DNA of 64,000 bases from MAG-121220-bin8 sp964433845 (GTDB taxonomy: Bacteria; Bacteroidota; Bacteroidia; Flavobacteriales; Flavobacteriaceae), in assembly GCA_964433845.1 (NCBI GenBank), contig CAYSTA010000001.1:62001-126000 (forward strand), read 5' to 3'. This document shows, one piece after another, positions 54,644 through 62,981 of this stretch (within the stretch, counting starts at the first letter, position 1; the number at the start of each line of letters is the position of its first letter). The translations under genes and the position numbers were made by a program. The notes under the pieces were generated by a model. It was not told the DNA's origin. It did no database searches and saw only the letters and a list, made by a program, of their open reading frames with translations.

Positions 54644-55597
54644 TTAAGAATCGTAAACACCCATTGAAATAAACTTTTTCATTCTTTCCTCAATAAGTTT
54701 ATTTGTTTTCTTTTTTTTAAGTGAATTATATGAGTTCAAAATGGCATTTTTAACATTTAAAAATGTCTTTTCTCTGTCTCTATGGGCACCTCCAAGAGGT
54801 TCAGAAATAATTTTATCAATTAATTTATTTTTTTTCATATCATTTGGAGTAAGTTTTAAAGCTTCTGCTGCTTTTTCTTTAAAATCCCAACTTCTCCATA
54901 AAATTGAAGAACATGATTCTGGTGAGATAACGGAATACCAAGTGTTTTCAAGCATCATTACATGATCTCCAATTCCTATTCCTAATGCACCTCCAGATGC
55001 TCCTTCTCCAATCACAATACAAATTATTTGAGTTTTTAGTTTAAACATTTCAAATAAATTTTTAGCAATTGCTTCACCTTGACCTCTTTCTTCAGCTTCT
55101 AATCCAGGGTAGGCTCCAGGTGTATCTATTAAACTAACAACTGGAATACCAAATTTTTCAGCTGATTTCATTAATCTTAAAGCTTTTCTATAACCTTCAG
55201 GGTTAGACATTCCAAAATTTCTATATTGTCTTGTTTTGGTATTATATCCTTTTTGCTGTCCAATAAACATAAAAGTTTGATCCTTAATTTTCCCCAAACC
55301 TCCAATCATTGCTTTATCATCTTTAATGTTTCTGTCACCATGAAGTTCTAAAAAGGTATCATTTGTTAAAGCCTTAATATAATCTAATGTATAAGGTCTA
55401 GAAGGGTGTCTAGAAAGTTGAACCCTTTGCCATGGAGAAATATTTTTATAAATCTGCTTTTTAGTTATTTTTATTTTTTCTCTAAGCTTTTTACATGTTT
55501 CTGAAACGTCAATTTCACTTTTATCTCCAATTAATTTACATTCTTGAAGTTGATCTTCCAATTCTTTTAATGGTTCCTCAAAATCTAAATACTCCAT
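54644..55597 (-). CDS. accA: Acetyl-CoA carboxylase carboxyltransferase subunit alpha
   Basis: AccA with AccD transfers the carboxyl group from biotin to acetyl-CoA to make malonyl-CoA. The 317-residue product (from the ATG giving MEYLDFEEPLKELE; four residues upstream are unlikely) has the N-terminal coiled-coil region and the crotonase-like core: SRHPSRPYTLDYIKAL, LHGDRNIKDDKAMIGGLG, PVVSLIDTPGAYPGLEAEERGQGEAIA and IVIGEGASGGALGIGIGD. It is complete. It lies downstream of lptF on the minus strand, separated by a 132-nt gap holding a terminator-like repeat. Confidence 0.95.
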   Translation of the reverse strand: MEYLDFEEPLKELEDQLQECKLIGDKSEIDVSETCKKLREKIKITKKQIYKNISPWQRVQLSRHPSRPYTLDYIKALTNDTFLELHGDRNIKDDKAMIGGLGKIKDQTFMFIGQQKGYNTKTRQYRNFGMSNPEGYRKALRLMKSAEKFGIPVVSLIDTPGAYPGLEAEERGQGEAIAKNLFEMFKLKTQIICIVIGEGASGGALGIGIGDHVMMLENTWYSVISPESCSSILWRSWDFKEKAAEALKLTPNDMKKNKLIDKIISEPLGGAHRDREKTFLNVKNAILNSYNSLKKKKTNKLIEERMKKFISMGVYDS

Positions 55598-55669
55598 AAT
55601 AAAAGACAAATTATTTTCAAATATAAAATAATAATTTACACCAATTTTATTTTCTTTTTAACTTAAAAA

Positions 55670-55710
55670 TTCCATTTATAATAACAGATATAAAAAACAA
55701 TAAAATGGAA
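55670..55710 (-). terminator. Terminator-like inverted repeat between the LptF/G gene and accA
   Basis: TTCCATTT (55670-55677) and AAATGGAA (55703-55710) are perfect 8-bp complements with a 25-nt loop. On the minus strand the second arm is followed directly by TTTTTAAG. It lies 20 nt after the permease stop. The large loop weakens the call. Confidence 0.33.
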
Positions 55711-55729
55711 GTAAATTAAACTTTTAAAT

Positions 55730-56806
55730 CTATTTTTTTGCATATTTTAAAAAATAAATAGCAAGAGTAAGAAAAATAAAATTTGGGATCCATGCTCCTA
55801 AAAAAGGAGAAAGCCCTGATTTAACAACCATCACAGAGAAAAATTTATCAAAAAAAACAAAAGTAAAAGCCATTATAATTCCAAAGGCCAAATTTACACC
55901 CATCCCCTCTCTTCTTTTAAATGAAGAGGATGAGACAGCTAATAAAGTTAATATAAATGTTGACAAAGGCAGACTCCATCTTTTATGTCTAACTAATAAA
56001 TGGTTATTAATAAGGGGGGAACCACTTTCTCTTTCTTTTTTAATAAACTTGTTTAATTCAAAAAAGTTTTGAGTTTCAGCCATATAATTTAAAGATGAGA
56101 GTTCATTAATTTTAAATGGAAAAATAGTATCTAAAACCTTTTTTGATTCTATAAATTGATCTTCACCAATAAAACTTCTTTTAAAATAATCCATTAATCT
56201 AAATATACTATCTTCCTCAATCCATCTTATGTTTCTTGCACTTATTTTATATTTTAATGTATTCTCTTCAAAATGCTCATAAGAAAAATCGTAAGCAAGT
56301 TCTCTTGTAGGATTATAATTGCTTACATAAACAAAATCATTTTCATCAATTTGTTTATATATTTTAGATGTTGTTCTTGATTTCTTTCCTTTTTTTAAAT
56401 ATTTATAATAAAACTCATTATAACTTTTATTTTTTTCTGGCACAATAAACATCCCTGAATAAAAAGCTACAATAGCTATAATAGAAGAAGCAATCATAAA
56501 CGGTCTTAGATATCTATTAAAAGATATTCCTGAACTTAGTATAGCTATAATTTCAGAATTATTTGCAATTTTAGAGGTGAACCATACAACTGAAAGAAAA
56601 ACAAAAAGAGGATAAAGAATATTTCCAAAATACCATACAAAATCTATATAATAGTTAACTATTTCATTAAATGGAACGTCAAATTCTTTGAATTTATCAA
56701 TCTTTTCTGAAATATCCACAAGAATTCCTATAGGAATAAAAAGAAAAAGCATAACAAAAAATGTGCTCAAATACTTTATAATAATATATCTATCTAATAT
56801 TTTCAA
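55730..56806 (-). CDS. LptF/LptG-family lipopolysaccharide export permease
   Basis: A 358-residue inner-membrane protein with three hydrophobic helices at each end and a soluble beta-jellyroll-like domain of about 130-260 between them, the YjgP/YjgQ architecture. The N-terminal MKILDRYIIIKYLSTFFVML is the typical LptF/G opening. It probably forms the transmembrane part of the ABC exporter that moves LPS to the outer membrane. LptF and LptG cannot be told apart by eye. It begins 2 nt after tgt, on the same strand. Confidence 0.9.
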   Translation of the reverse strand: MKILDRYIIIKYLSTFFVMLFLFIPIGILVDISEKIDKFKEFDVPFNEIVNYYIDFVWYFGNILYPLFVFLSVVWFTSKIANNSEIIAILSSGISFNRYLRPFMIASSIIAIVAFYSGMFIVPEKNKSYNEFYYKYLKKGKKSRTTSKIYKQIDENDFVYVSNYNPTRELAYDFSYEHFEENTLKYKISARNIRWIEEDSIFRLMDYFKRSFIGEDQFIESKKVLDTIFPFKINELSSLNYMAETQNFFELNKFIKKERESGSPLINNHLLVRHKRWSLPLSTFILTLLAVSSSSFKRREGMGVNLAFGIIMAFTFVFFDKFFSVMVVKSGLSPFLGAWIPNFIFLTLAIYFLKYAKK

Positions 56807-56808
56807 TG

Positions 56809-57939
56809 TTATAATCTATTATTCATTCTTTTAATTATCTTAGATTTCCAGTTTGAAAAGGTTCCTCCTATTATTTGTTTTCTTGCTTCCTTTACTAACC
56901 ATATATAAAATGCTAAATTATGAATTGTTGCAATTTGTCGTCCTAAAGCTTCTTTTGTGATAAAAAGATGTCTTAAATAAGCTTTAGAATAACTTAAATC
57001 AACAAAGGAATAATCATTAGAGTCTATTACTTCAAAATTATCTTTCCATTTTTCATTTTTAATATTAATAGTTCCATTAATAGTAAAAAGCATTCCATTT
57101 CTTGCATTTCTTGAAGGCATTACACAATCAAACATATCTACACCTAGAGAAATATTTTCTAATAAATTTATTGGAGTTCCAACCCCCATTAAATATCTTG
57201 GTTTATCTTCTGGCAGAATATTACAAACCACTTCAGTCATTCCATACATTTCTTCTGCTGGTTCACCTACAGAAAGTCCTCCAATTGCATTTCCCTCTGC
57301 TTGAGTATTAGCAATAAATTCAGCAGATTGTGTTCTCAAATCCTTATATGTACTGCCTTGAACAATAGGAAATAAGGTTTGATTATAATCAAATATAGGA
57401 GCTGAATTGTTAAATTCTTTATAACATCTCTGTAACCATCTATGAGTCATTTCCATAGATTTTTTAGCATAATTAAATTCACAAGGATATGGAGTGCATT
57501 CATCAAAAGCCATAATTATATCTGCTCCAATTGATTTTTGAATTTCAATAGCCTTTTCAGGAGAAAAAAAATGAAATGAACCATCAATATGAGATTTAAA
57601 TTTAACTCCTTCTTCATTAATTTTTCTACTGTTAGATAATGAATATACTTGATAGCCACCACTATCTGTCAAAATATTCCTGTCCCAATTCATAAATTTA
57701 TGAATACCACCTGCTTTTTTAATTATATTCTCACCAGGTCTTAAATACAAGTGATATGTATTTGAAAGAATTATATCTGGATTGATTTCATTTTTAATAT
57801 CCTTTTGATGAACACCTTTAACAGTCGCAGCAGTGCCAACAGGCATAAATATTGGAGTTTCTATTATTCCATGATCAGTAGTTATAACACCTGCTCTAGC
57901 TTTTGATTTTAAATCAGTAACATTTAATTCAAATTCCAT
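56809..57939 (-). CDS. tgt: tRNA-guanine transglycosylase (queuine synthesis), zinc cysteines absent
   Basis: Tgt exchanges G34 of GUN anticodons for the queuosine precursor. The 376 residues have the catalytic barrel: GTAATVKGVHQKDIK, NTYHLYLRPG, the nucleophile region NILTDSGGYQVYSLS near residue 93, and the second catalytic Asp in ENISLGVDMFDCVMPSRNARNG near 265. The usual C-terminal zinc site C-x-C-x2-C is missing: the corresponding stretch is NDYSFVDLSYSKAYLRHLF, although the later IHN His is retained. It lies 2 nt upstream of the LptF/G gene and is divergent from transketolase. Confidence 0.92.
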   Translation of the reverse strand: MEFELNVTDLKSKARAGVITTDHGIIETPIFMPVGTAATVKGVHQKDIKNEINPDIILSNTYHLYLRPGENIIKKAGGIHKFMNWDRNILTDSGGYQVYSLSNSRKINEEGVKFKSHIDGSFHFFSPEKAIEIQKSIGADIIMAFDECTPYPCEFNYAKKSMEMTHRWLQRCYKEFNNSAPIFDYNQTLFPIVQGSTYKDLRTQSAEFIANTQAEGNAIGGLSVGEPAEEMYGMTEVVCNILPEDKPRYLMGVGTPINLLENISLGVDMFDCVMPSRNARNGMLFTINGTINIKNEKWKDNFEVIDSNDYSFVDLSYSKAYLRHLFITKEALGRQIATIHNLAFYIWLVKEARKQIIGGTFSNWKSKIIKRMNNRL

Positions 57940-58129
57940 ATCAATTTCAGAATTTATAAATATAATTATATGTGCAATTTAATCTATATGATTTATATAT
58001 AATTTATTTTATTAACATTTAATATAGCTTATTAACAAATCAATATATATATCACTTAAATAGACAGATAATATTTTTATTAATTCCTTAATTAATTATA
58101 CTTTTGATTTTCAAATAGGAAATCTTTAA

Positions 58130-58975
58130 ATGACTCCATTAAGTAATCTGTCTGATTTCGTCACTCAAGTTCGTAGAGATATTTTAAGAATGGTGCATAA
58201 AGTTAATTCTGGACACCCTGGAGGTTCATTAGGTTGTGCTGAATTTTTTGTAGCCTTATATTCTAAAATTTTAAATCGTAAAGAAGGTTTTAACATGGAT
58301 GGAAATGGAGAAGATATTTTTTTTCTATCTAATGGACATATCTCCCCTGTTTTTTACAGCGTATTGGCACGTATAGGATATTTTAAAGTTGAAGAGTTGA
58401 ATACATTTAGATTATTAGATTCTAGACTTCAAGGTCACCCAACAACGCATGAAGGTCTTCCAGGTGTAAGAATTGCTTCAGGTTCATTAGGACAAGGGCT
58501 TTCAGTTGCAATTGGTGCTTGTCAAGCAAAAAAACTAAATGGTGATTCAAATTTAATTTATAGTCTTCACGGTGATGGTGAGCTTCAAGAAGGTCAAAAT
58601 TGGGAAGCAATAATGTATGCTTCTGCCAAAAAAGTTGATAACCTAATTGCTACTATAGATTTAAACGGGAAACAAATTGATGGATCAACTGATGATGTAT
58701 TATCAATGGGAAGTATAAAAAATAAGTTTGAAGCATTTGACTGGATTGTAGTTGAAATTGAAGAAGGAAATAACCTAAGTGAAATTTTAAGTGGAATGGA
58801 AAAAGCAAAATCACTAACTGGAAAACAAAAACCTGTCTGTGTTTTGCTTAAAACAATGATGGGGAACGGAGTTGATTTTATGATGCATACTCACGCTTGG
58901 CATGGTAAAGCCCCTAATGATGAACAATTAGCCTCTGCATTAGCACAGAATAAAGAAACTTTAGGAGACTACTAA
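58130..58975 (+). CDS. Transketolase N-terminal subunit (thiamine diphosphate-binding)
   Basis: The 281-residue product matches only the N-terminal, thiamine-diphosphate-binding domain of transketolase. Features include KVNSGHPGGSLGCAEFFVALY near residue 24, GLPGVRIASGSLGQGLSVAIGA near 112 and GDGELQEGQNWEAIMYASAKKVDNLIATIDLNG with the GDG...N cofactor motif. The C-terminal half is encoded by the next gene, 9 nt away. Together they make the pentose-phosphate transketolase. A 190-nt AT-rich spacer precedes it, with a TACTTTTG -7-like box at 58099-58106 but no clear -33 element. Confidence 0.93.
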   Translation: MTPLSNLSDFVTQVRRDILRMVHKVNSGHPGGSLGCAEFFVALYSKILNRKEGFNMDGNGEDIFFLSNGHISPVFYSVLARIGYFKVEELNTFRLLDSRLQGHPTTHEGLPGVRIASGSLGQGLSVAIGACQAKKLNGDSNLIYSLHGDGELQEGQNWEAIMYASAKKVDNLIATIDLNGKQIDGSTDDVLSMGSIKNKFEAFDWIVVEIEEGNNLSEILSGMEKAKSLTGKQKPVCVLLKTMMGNGVDFMMHTHAWHGKAPNDEQLASALAQNKETLGDY

Positions 58976-58984
58976 ATCTTATTC

Positions 58985-59938
58985 ATGAAAAAATATACTT
59001 ACAAAGAGAAAAAAGATACAAGAAGTGGATTTGGAGCTGGCTTGACAGAGCTTGGAAGAAAAAACCCTAATGTAGTTGCTTTATGTGCAGATTTGATAGG
59101 TTCATTAAAAATGAATGAATTCATGAATGAAAATCCAGAACGTTTTTTTCAGGTTGGTATTGCAGAAGCTAATATGATGGGAATTGCAGCTGGGTTAACA
59201 ATTGGAGGCAAAATTCCGTTTACAGGAACTTTTGCAAATTTTTCTACAGGAAGAGTCTATGATCAAATTCGTCAGTCAATTGCATATTCAAATAAGAATG
59301 TTAAAATATGTGCTTCTCATGCAGGACTTACTTTAGGGGAAGATGGAGCTACACATCAAATTTTAGAGGATATAGGTCTAATGAAAATGTTGCCTGGAAT
59401 GGTGGTTATAAACCCTTGTGACTATAACCAAACTAAAGCAGCAACAATTGCAATAGCTGAACATAACGGACCTGTTTATCTTAGATTTGGAAGACCATCT
59501 GTTCCTCTTTTTACTCCAGATAATCAAATTTTTAAAATTGGCAAAGCTATACCATTGCAAGATGGATCTGATGCAACAATTATTGCTACTGGACACTTAG
59601 TTTGGGAAGCTTTAGAAGCAGCGAAAATTTTATTTAATAAAGGAATTTCTGTAGATGTTTTAAACATTCACACTATTAAACCACTTGATGATGAAGCAAT
59701 TCTAAAATCAGTTAAAAAAACAGGATGTGTAGTTACTGCAGAAGAGCACAATTACCTAGGAGGATTAGGTGAAAGTGTTTCAAGAGTTTTAGTCAAAAAT
59801 AATCCTGTTCCTCAAGAATTTGTTGCTACAAACGATACATTTGGTGAATCTGGAACCCCTCAACAATTAATGAAAAAATATGGAATTAATTCTGAATCAA
59901 TTATTAATTCAGTTATCAAAGTGATCAAAAGAAAATAA
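58985..59938 (+). CDS. Transketolase C-terminal subunit
   Basis: A 317-residue protein containing the pyrimidine-binding and C-terminal domains of transketolase. Family features include RSGFGAGLTELGRKNPNVVALCADL near residue 13, FFQVGIAEANMMGIAAGLTIGGKIPFTGTFANFS near 54 and the C-terminal VVTAEEHNYLGGLGESVSRVL. The catalytic Glu is in the GIAEANM block. The split arrangement is common in Bacteroidota and archaea. It follows the N-terminal subunit gene by 9 nt; its stop abuts the next gene's GTG. Confidence 0.93.
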   Translation: MKKYTYKEKKDTRSGFGAGLTELGRKNPNVVALCADLIGSLKMNEFMNENPERFFQVGIAEANMMGIAAGLTIGGKIPFTGTFANFSTGRVYDQIRQSIAYSNKNVKICASHAGLTLGEDGATHQILEDIGLMKMLPGMVVINPCDYNQTKAATIAIAEHNGPVYLRFGRPSVPLFTPDNQIFKIGKAIPLQDGSDATIIATGHLVWEALEAAKILFNKGISVDVLNIHTIKPLDDEAILKSVKKTGCVVTAEEHNYLGGLGESVSRVLVKNNPVPQEFVATNDTFGESGTPQQLMKKYGINSESIINSVIKVIKRK

Positions 59939-60571
59939 GTGAAAAACTTAATTCTATTTTTTTTATTTTTTTACTTTCATAATTTATCTGGACAAGTTGT
60001 ATCTCTAGAATATGGCTTAAAAGCTGGAATAAATTTTAATAGCCATCTAAATGTTGCTTTAGAGATAGAATCTTTAAATTTAGGATTTCCAACAAATAAT
60101 TATGAATCAAGAAATGGTGAACATTTTGGTTTGTTTTTTAAAATTAATTTTAAAAAATTTTATTTAAGGCCTGAAATTAATTATACAAGAATTAAAAATA
60201 GTTATGATTTGTTTTTAGTGCCTAAAAGTGATGTTGTTACTGATTTTAATGAAGCAAAAATTGATATTCCTGTACTAATAGGATATAAACCATTTAAATA
60301 TTTAAATATTTTTATAGGTCCGAGATTTGAATATAATAAAAAAGTAAAAGATCTTAATAATTTGAGCATAAGTGATCTAAATACTGATTACCGAATTGGT
60401 TTACAATACGGAGTTGGTATTAAATTCTCAAGATTTGAAATTGATATTAGAGCAGAAAGAGGTTTTGAAAAAAATGAAATAAATTATATGAAAAATCCTG
60501 TTGAAAATAAAAATCAATTTATTACATCTATAGGAAAAATATATCTTTTAGCTTTTTCTTTTTACTTGTAA
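59939..60571 (+). CDS. Outer-membrane beta-barrel protein (PorT-like fold)
   Basis: A 210-residue exported protein beginning at GTG, with signal LILFFLFFYFHNLSGQ. The remainder alternates in the way of an eight-stranded barrel (EYGLKAGINFNSHLNV, KFYLRPEINYTRI, IDIPVLIGYKPFKYLNIFIGPRFEY, GLQYGVGIKFSRFEIDIRAERG) and ends in aromatic residues (LLAFSFYL), typical of the OMP_b-brl_2 family. Function is unknown. It directly abuts the transketolase gene and converges with the FKBP gene, 5 nt away. Confidence 0.8.
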   Translation: MKNLILFFLFFYFHNLSGQVVSLEYGLKAGINFNSHLNVALEIESLNLGFPTNNYESRNGEHFGLFFKINFKKFYLRPEINYTRIKNSYDLFLVPKSDVVTDFNEAKIDIPVLIGYKPFKYLNIFIGPRFEYNKKVKDLNNLSISDLNTDYRIGLQYGVGIKFSRFEIDIRAERGFEKNEINYMKNPVENKNQFITSIGKIYLLAFSFYL

Positions 60572-60576
60572 ATAAC

Positions 60577-61578
60577 TTAATCATTATCTAAATAATCAGG
60601 AATTCCATCACCATCTGTATCATCAGCAACCCCATCACCATCTACATCATATTCATCTTTAGTTAAAACTCCATCTCCATCATCATCATTATCTAAATAA
60701 TTAGGAGTTCCATCACCATCTGTATCATCAGCAACCCCATCACCATCATAGTCATAATCATCTTTAGTTAAAACCCCGTCCCCATCATCATCAGAATCTC
60801 TATAATTGGGTAAATTATCTGAATCTGTATCGTCATTATTAAATATATGATCATTATTAATGTCCTCATTAATTGAATCAACACCATCGGCATCATGATC
60901 TGCTGTACTTAACGTATGTAAATTTATTTGAAAAATTAGAGGAGAATATGCTGGTATTGTTGCAGTACCATTATTATAATAGCCTAATCCAGATGGAAAT
61001 ATTGCAATTCCTATTCCAAAATTATCAAAAGAATAAGTCCCGTCATTATTAATAATGATATCTCCTCTTTTAAGTAAAGGGGTAAATTCTTGAAAACCAC
61101 GAACTACAGAAGTTTGGTCTAACCAAATTGGATTTTTTCTTGAATCAAAAGTTGAGTTTCCAAGCAACATCCCTTTATAGGTAACATAAATAGAATCTGC
61201 TACAGTAGGATTAGCTCCGTTTCCTTCTCTATTAATTATATAATATAAATTATGAGATATCATATCTTCATTTTCATCCTCAATACTAATAGACATGGTA
61301 CTAACTTGATCGAAAAGAGGAGTTTTTGTAGAATTATCTCCATCTATAGTATCAATTACTAATTCAACTTTTTTGTTAGAGGGTAAATTTTCAAAATCCT
61401 CATAATTATAAAAATGGGTTTTAAGAAATTCTATTATTGAATCATTCTCTGCAATATACTGTGGACCAATATCTTTAGGTGGAGCAGCTTGATCCTCATC
61501 ACTAGAATCAGATGAGCATGAATAGATAAGAGAAATTAAAAAGAAATTATAAAAAAGTATTTTAAAAATTTTTCTCAT
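60577..61578 (-). CDS. FKBP-type peptidyl-prolyl isomerase lipoprotein with Ca-binding repeats
   Basis: A 333-residue lipoprotein (signal ILFYNFFLISLIYSCSSDSS; I start at the Met seven codons into the longer frame). The middle is an FKBP domain: DSIYVTYKGMLLGNSTFDSR near residue 150, VVRGFQEFTPLLKRGD near 177, IFPSGLGYYN near 216 and IPAYSPLIFQINLHTL near 230. The C-terminal 90 residues are Asp-rich thrombospondin type-3-like repeats (DxDxDGxxD), including two near-identical 35-residue copies that end at the stop codon. It may help folding of surface proteins in a Ca-rich environment. It has no type IX sorting domain. Confidence 0.88.
   Translation of the reverse strand: MRKIFKILFYNFFLISLIYSCSSDSSDEDQAAPPKDIGPQYIAENDSIIEFLKTHFYNYEDFENLPSNKKVELVIDTIDGDNSTKTPLFDQVSTMSISIEDENEDMISHNLYYIINREGNGANPTVADSIYVTYKGMLLGNSTFDSRKNPIWLDQTSVVRGFQEFTPLLKRGDIIINNDGTYSFDNFGIGIAIFPSGLGYYNNGTATIPAYSPLIFQINLHTLSTADHDADGVDSINEDINNDHIFNNDDTDSDNLPNYRDSDDDGDGVLTKDDYDYDGDGVADDTDGDGTPNYLDNDDDGDGVLTKDEYDVDGDGVADDTDGDGIPDYLDND
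60581..60790 (-). repeat. Two tandem 105-nt copies encoding Asp-rich repeats
   Basis: The DNA from 60581-60685 is repeated nearly exactly at 60686-60790 (period 105 nt, 35 residues), inside the 3' end of the FKBP gene. A third, more diverged copy lies just beyond. Each copy encodes DGDGVADDTDGDG and a DGDGVLTKD segment. Confidence 0.85.
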
Positions 61579-61687
61579 AATCAAATTAATATGGCGCAAG
61601 ATACAATTTTCTTATATTTTTAATCTAAAAAAATTAGATATAATATTCTTATGAGAATAGCTATATTTATGTAATTAAATTGATGAA

Positions 61688-62188
61688 TTGAGACAACAAA
61701 ACAAAATATTAAATCAAGATAAAATTAATAAAATCATTAAGAGAATTGCCTTTCAAATTCATGAGAAAAATCAAAATGAATTTGAAATTTTTTTAATAGG
61801 TATATATAAAAATGGATATATGCTTTCAGAATTAATTAAAAATGAATTACAGATTATTTCTAATTTAAAAATTAATTTATGCTGTTTAAAAATTAATAAA
61901 AAAGAACCTTTCAAAGGAATAGAGTCTGATTTTGAATTAATTCAAATTAAAAACAAATCTATTGTATTAATTGATGATGTTTTAAATTCTGGAAAAACTC
62001 TCGTTTATGGCGTAAAACATTTGTTAGAAGTCCCTTTATCAAATTTCAATACTGTTGTTTTAATTGACAGAAACCATAAAAAATTTCCAATAAAAATTGA
62101 TTTTAAAGGAATTTCATTATCAACTTCAATTGAAGAAAACGTAAATGTAGTTTTTGATAAAAACAAATCTTATGCAATTATTGATTAA
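61688..62188 (+). CDS. Phosphoribosyltransferase-family protein
   Basis: A 166-residue type I phosphoribosyltransferase fold with the PRPP-binding motif SIVLIDDVLNSGKTLVYGV near residue 97. The substrate base is not evident, and PyrR-like RNA-binding features are not clear. Translation appears to begin at TTG, since no ATG lies in frame near the conserved start (ILNQDKINKIIKRIAFQI). In flavobacteria a similar gene lies next to aroK, as here. The 3' ends of the two convergent genes overlap by 11 nt. Confidence 0.8.
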   Translation: MRQQNKILNQDKINKIIKRIAFQIHEKNQNEFEIFLIGIYKNGYMLSELIKNELQIISNLKINLCCLKINKKEPFKGIESDFELIQIKNKSIVLIDDVLNSGKTLVYGVKHLLEVPLSNFNTVVLIDRNHKKFPIKIDFKGISLSTSIEENVNVVFDKNKSYAIID

Positions 62189-62726
62189 GTATTTCAATAA
62201 TTTCATTTATAATTTCTTCTGTATTTTTTTTTCCAGCATTTACCTTATATTTTGCCATATTATAAAAATGCATTCTTTCAAACATATGTTTAGAAACAAA
62301 TTCAGTCATTTTATCTAAAGATTGTATTTTAGATATAAGAGGTCTATTCTTTCTTTCTTTAAAAAGTCTTTCAGATAATACTTTATTAGAATTTTTTATA
62401 TAAAAAACGTATTTAGAATTTGAATTTATATCATTCATATTCTCAAAGTAACATGGTGTTCCTCCACCAAGAGAAATAACAGCTTTTCTCGAAGACTTTA
62501 GAACATCTAATAAAACTTCTTTCTCAATTCTTCTAAATTCTAACTCACCTTTTATTTCAAAAATTTCTGAAATTTTCATTTTCTCTTTAATTTCTATTTT
62601 ATGATCAAGGTCAATGCATTTTAAATTTAAAACATTTGCTAAAGATTTGGATATTAAGGATTTTCCACACCCCATGTATCCAAGAATAATAATATTAAAG
62701 TCTATTTGAAGTTTTGTAGTTTCCAA
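62178..62726 (-). CDS. aroK: Shikimate kinase
   Basis: AroK phosphorylates shikimate at the 3-hydroxyl. The 182-residue protein has the P-loop IILGYMGCGKSLISKSLANV near residue 13, LKCIDLDHKIEIKEKMKISEIF near 34, the substrate-binding FRRIEKEVL and VISLGGGTPCYFENM near 83. The lid Arg is in KERKNRPLISKIQ. It is complete. It overlaps the convergent phosphoribosyltransferase by 11 nt. It is transcribed away from the tRNA cluster across a 93-nt spacer. Confidence 0.93.
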   Translation of the reverse strand: METTKLQIDFNIIILGYMGCGKSLISKSLANVLNLKCIDLDHKIEIKEKMKISEIFEIKGELEFRRIEKEVLLDVLKSSRKAVISLGGGTPCYFENMNDINSNSKYVFYIKNSNKVLSERLFKERKNRPLISKIQSLDKMTEFVSKHMFERMHFYNMAKYKVNAGKKNTEEIINEIIEILNQ

Positions 62727-62766
62727 TTTTAAAGATGTGTTTTTGACAAATTTATAAGAAATTCTC

Positions 62767-62798
62767 TTTGAATAATAAATTTATTGAACCTATATTTG
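62767..62798 (+). promoter_or_regulatory. Bacteroidota-type promoter for the tRNA cluster
   Basis: TTTG at 62767-62770, a 20-nt spacer, then TATATTTG at 62791-62798. This is a near-ideal TTTG-N20-TAnnTTTG pair. The first tRNA begins 22 nt after the -7 box. Confidence 0.7.
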
Positions 62799-62819
62799 CA
62801 GCCATTAAATTCTTATTAA

Positions 62820-62892
62820 GATTTGGTAGCTCAGCTGGTAGAGCATCTCCCTTTTAAGGAGAGGGTCCTGGGTTCGAACCCCAGCCAAATCA
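62820..62892 (+). tRNA. tRNA-Lys(TTT), copy 1
   Basis: A complete 73-nt cloverleaf: acceptor GATTTGG/CCAAATC, D arm with AGCTGGTAGA, anticodon stem TCTCC/GGAGA with loop CTTTTAA (anticodon TTT), T arm with GGGTTCGAACCCC, and discriminator A. CCA is not encoded. It lies 4 nt ahead of a second tRNA-Lys. Confidence 0.97.
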
Positions 62893-62896
62893 CTAA

Positions 62897-62969
62897 GACC
62901 TGGTAGCTCAGCTGGTAGAGCATCTCCCTTTTAAGGAGAGGGTCCTGGGTTCGAGCCCCAGCCAGGTCA
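62897..62969 (+). tRNA. tRNA-Lys(TTT), copy 2
   Basis: The same 73-nt cloverleaf as the first copy with anticodon TTT. Only five bases differ: two compensated pairs in the acceptor stem (GACCTGG/CCAGGTC) and one T-loop base (TTCGAGC instead of TTCGAAC). The copies are evidently a tandem duplication kept functional. CCA is not encoded. Confidence 0.97.
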
Positions 62970-62981
62970 CTACTTAATTTT

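Noticed and set aside
57940..58129. Riboswitch or small RNA in the tgt/transketolase spacer
   Set aside because: The 190 nt are extremely AT-rich with no stable stems or conserved riboswitch core; only a -7-like TACTTTTG box is visible.
60581..60900. Repeated sequence resembling an array
   Set aside because: The repeats are in-frame coding repeats of an Asp-rich protein tail, with no unique spacers, so they are not a CRISPR.
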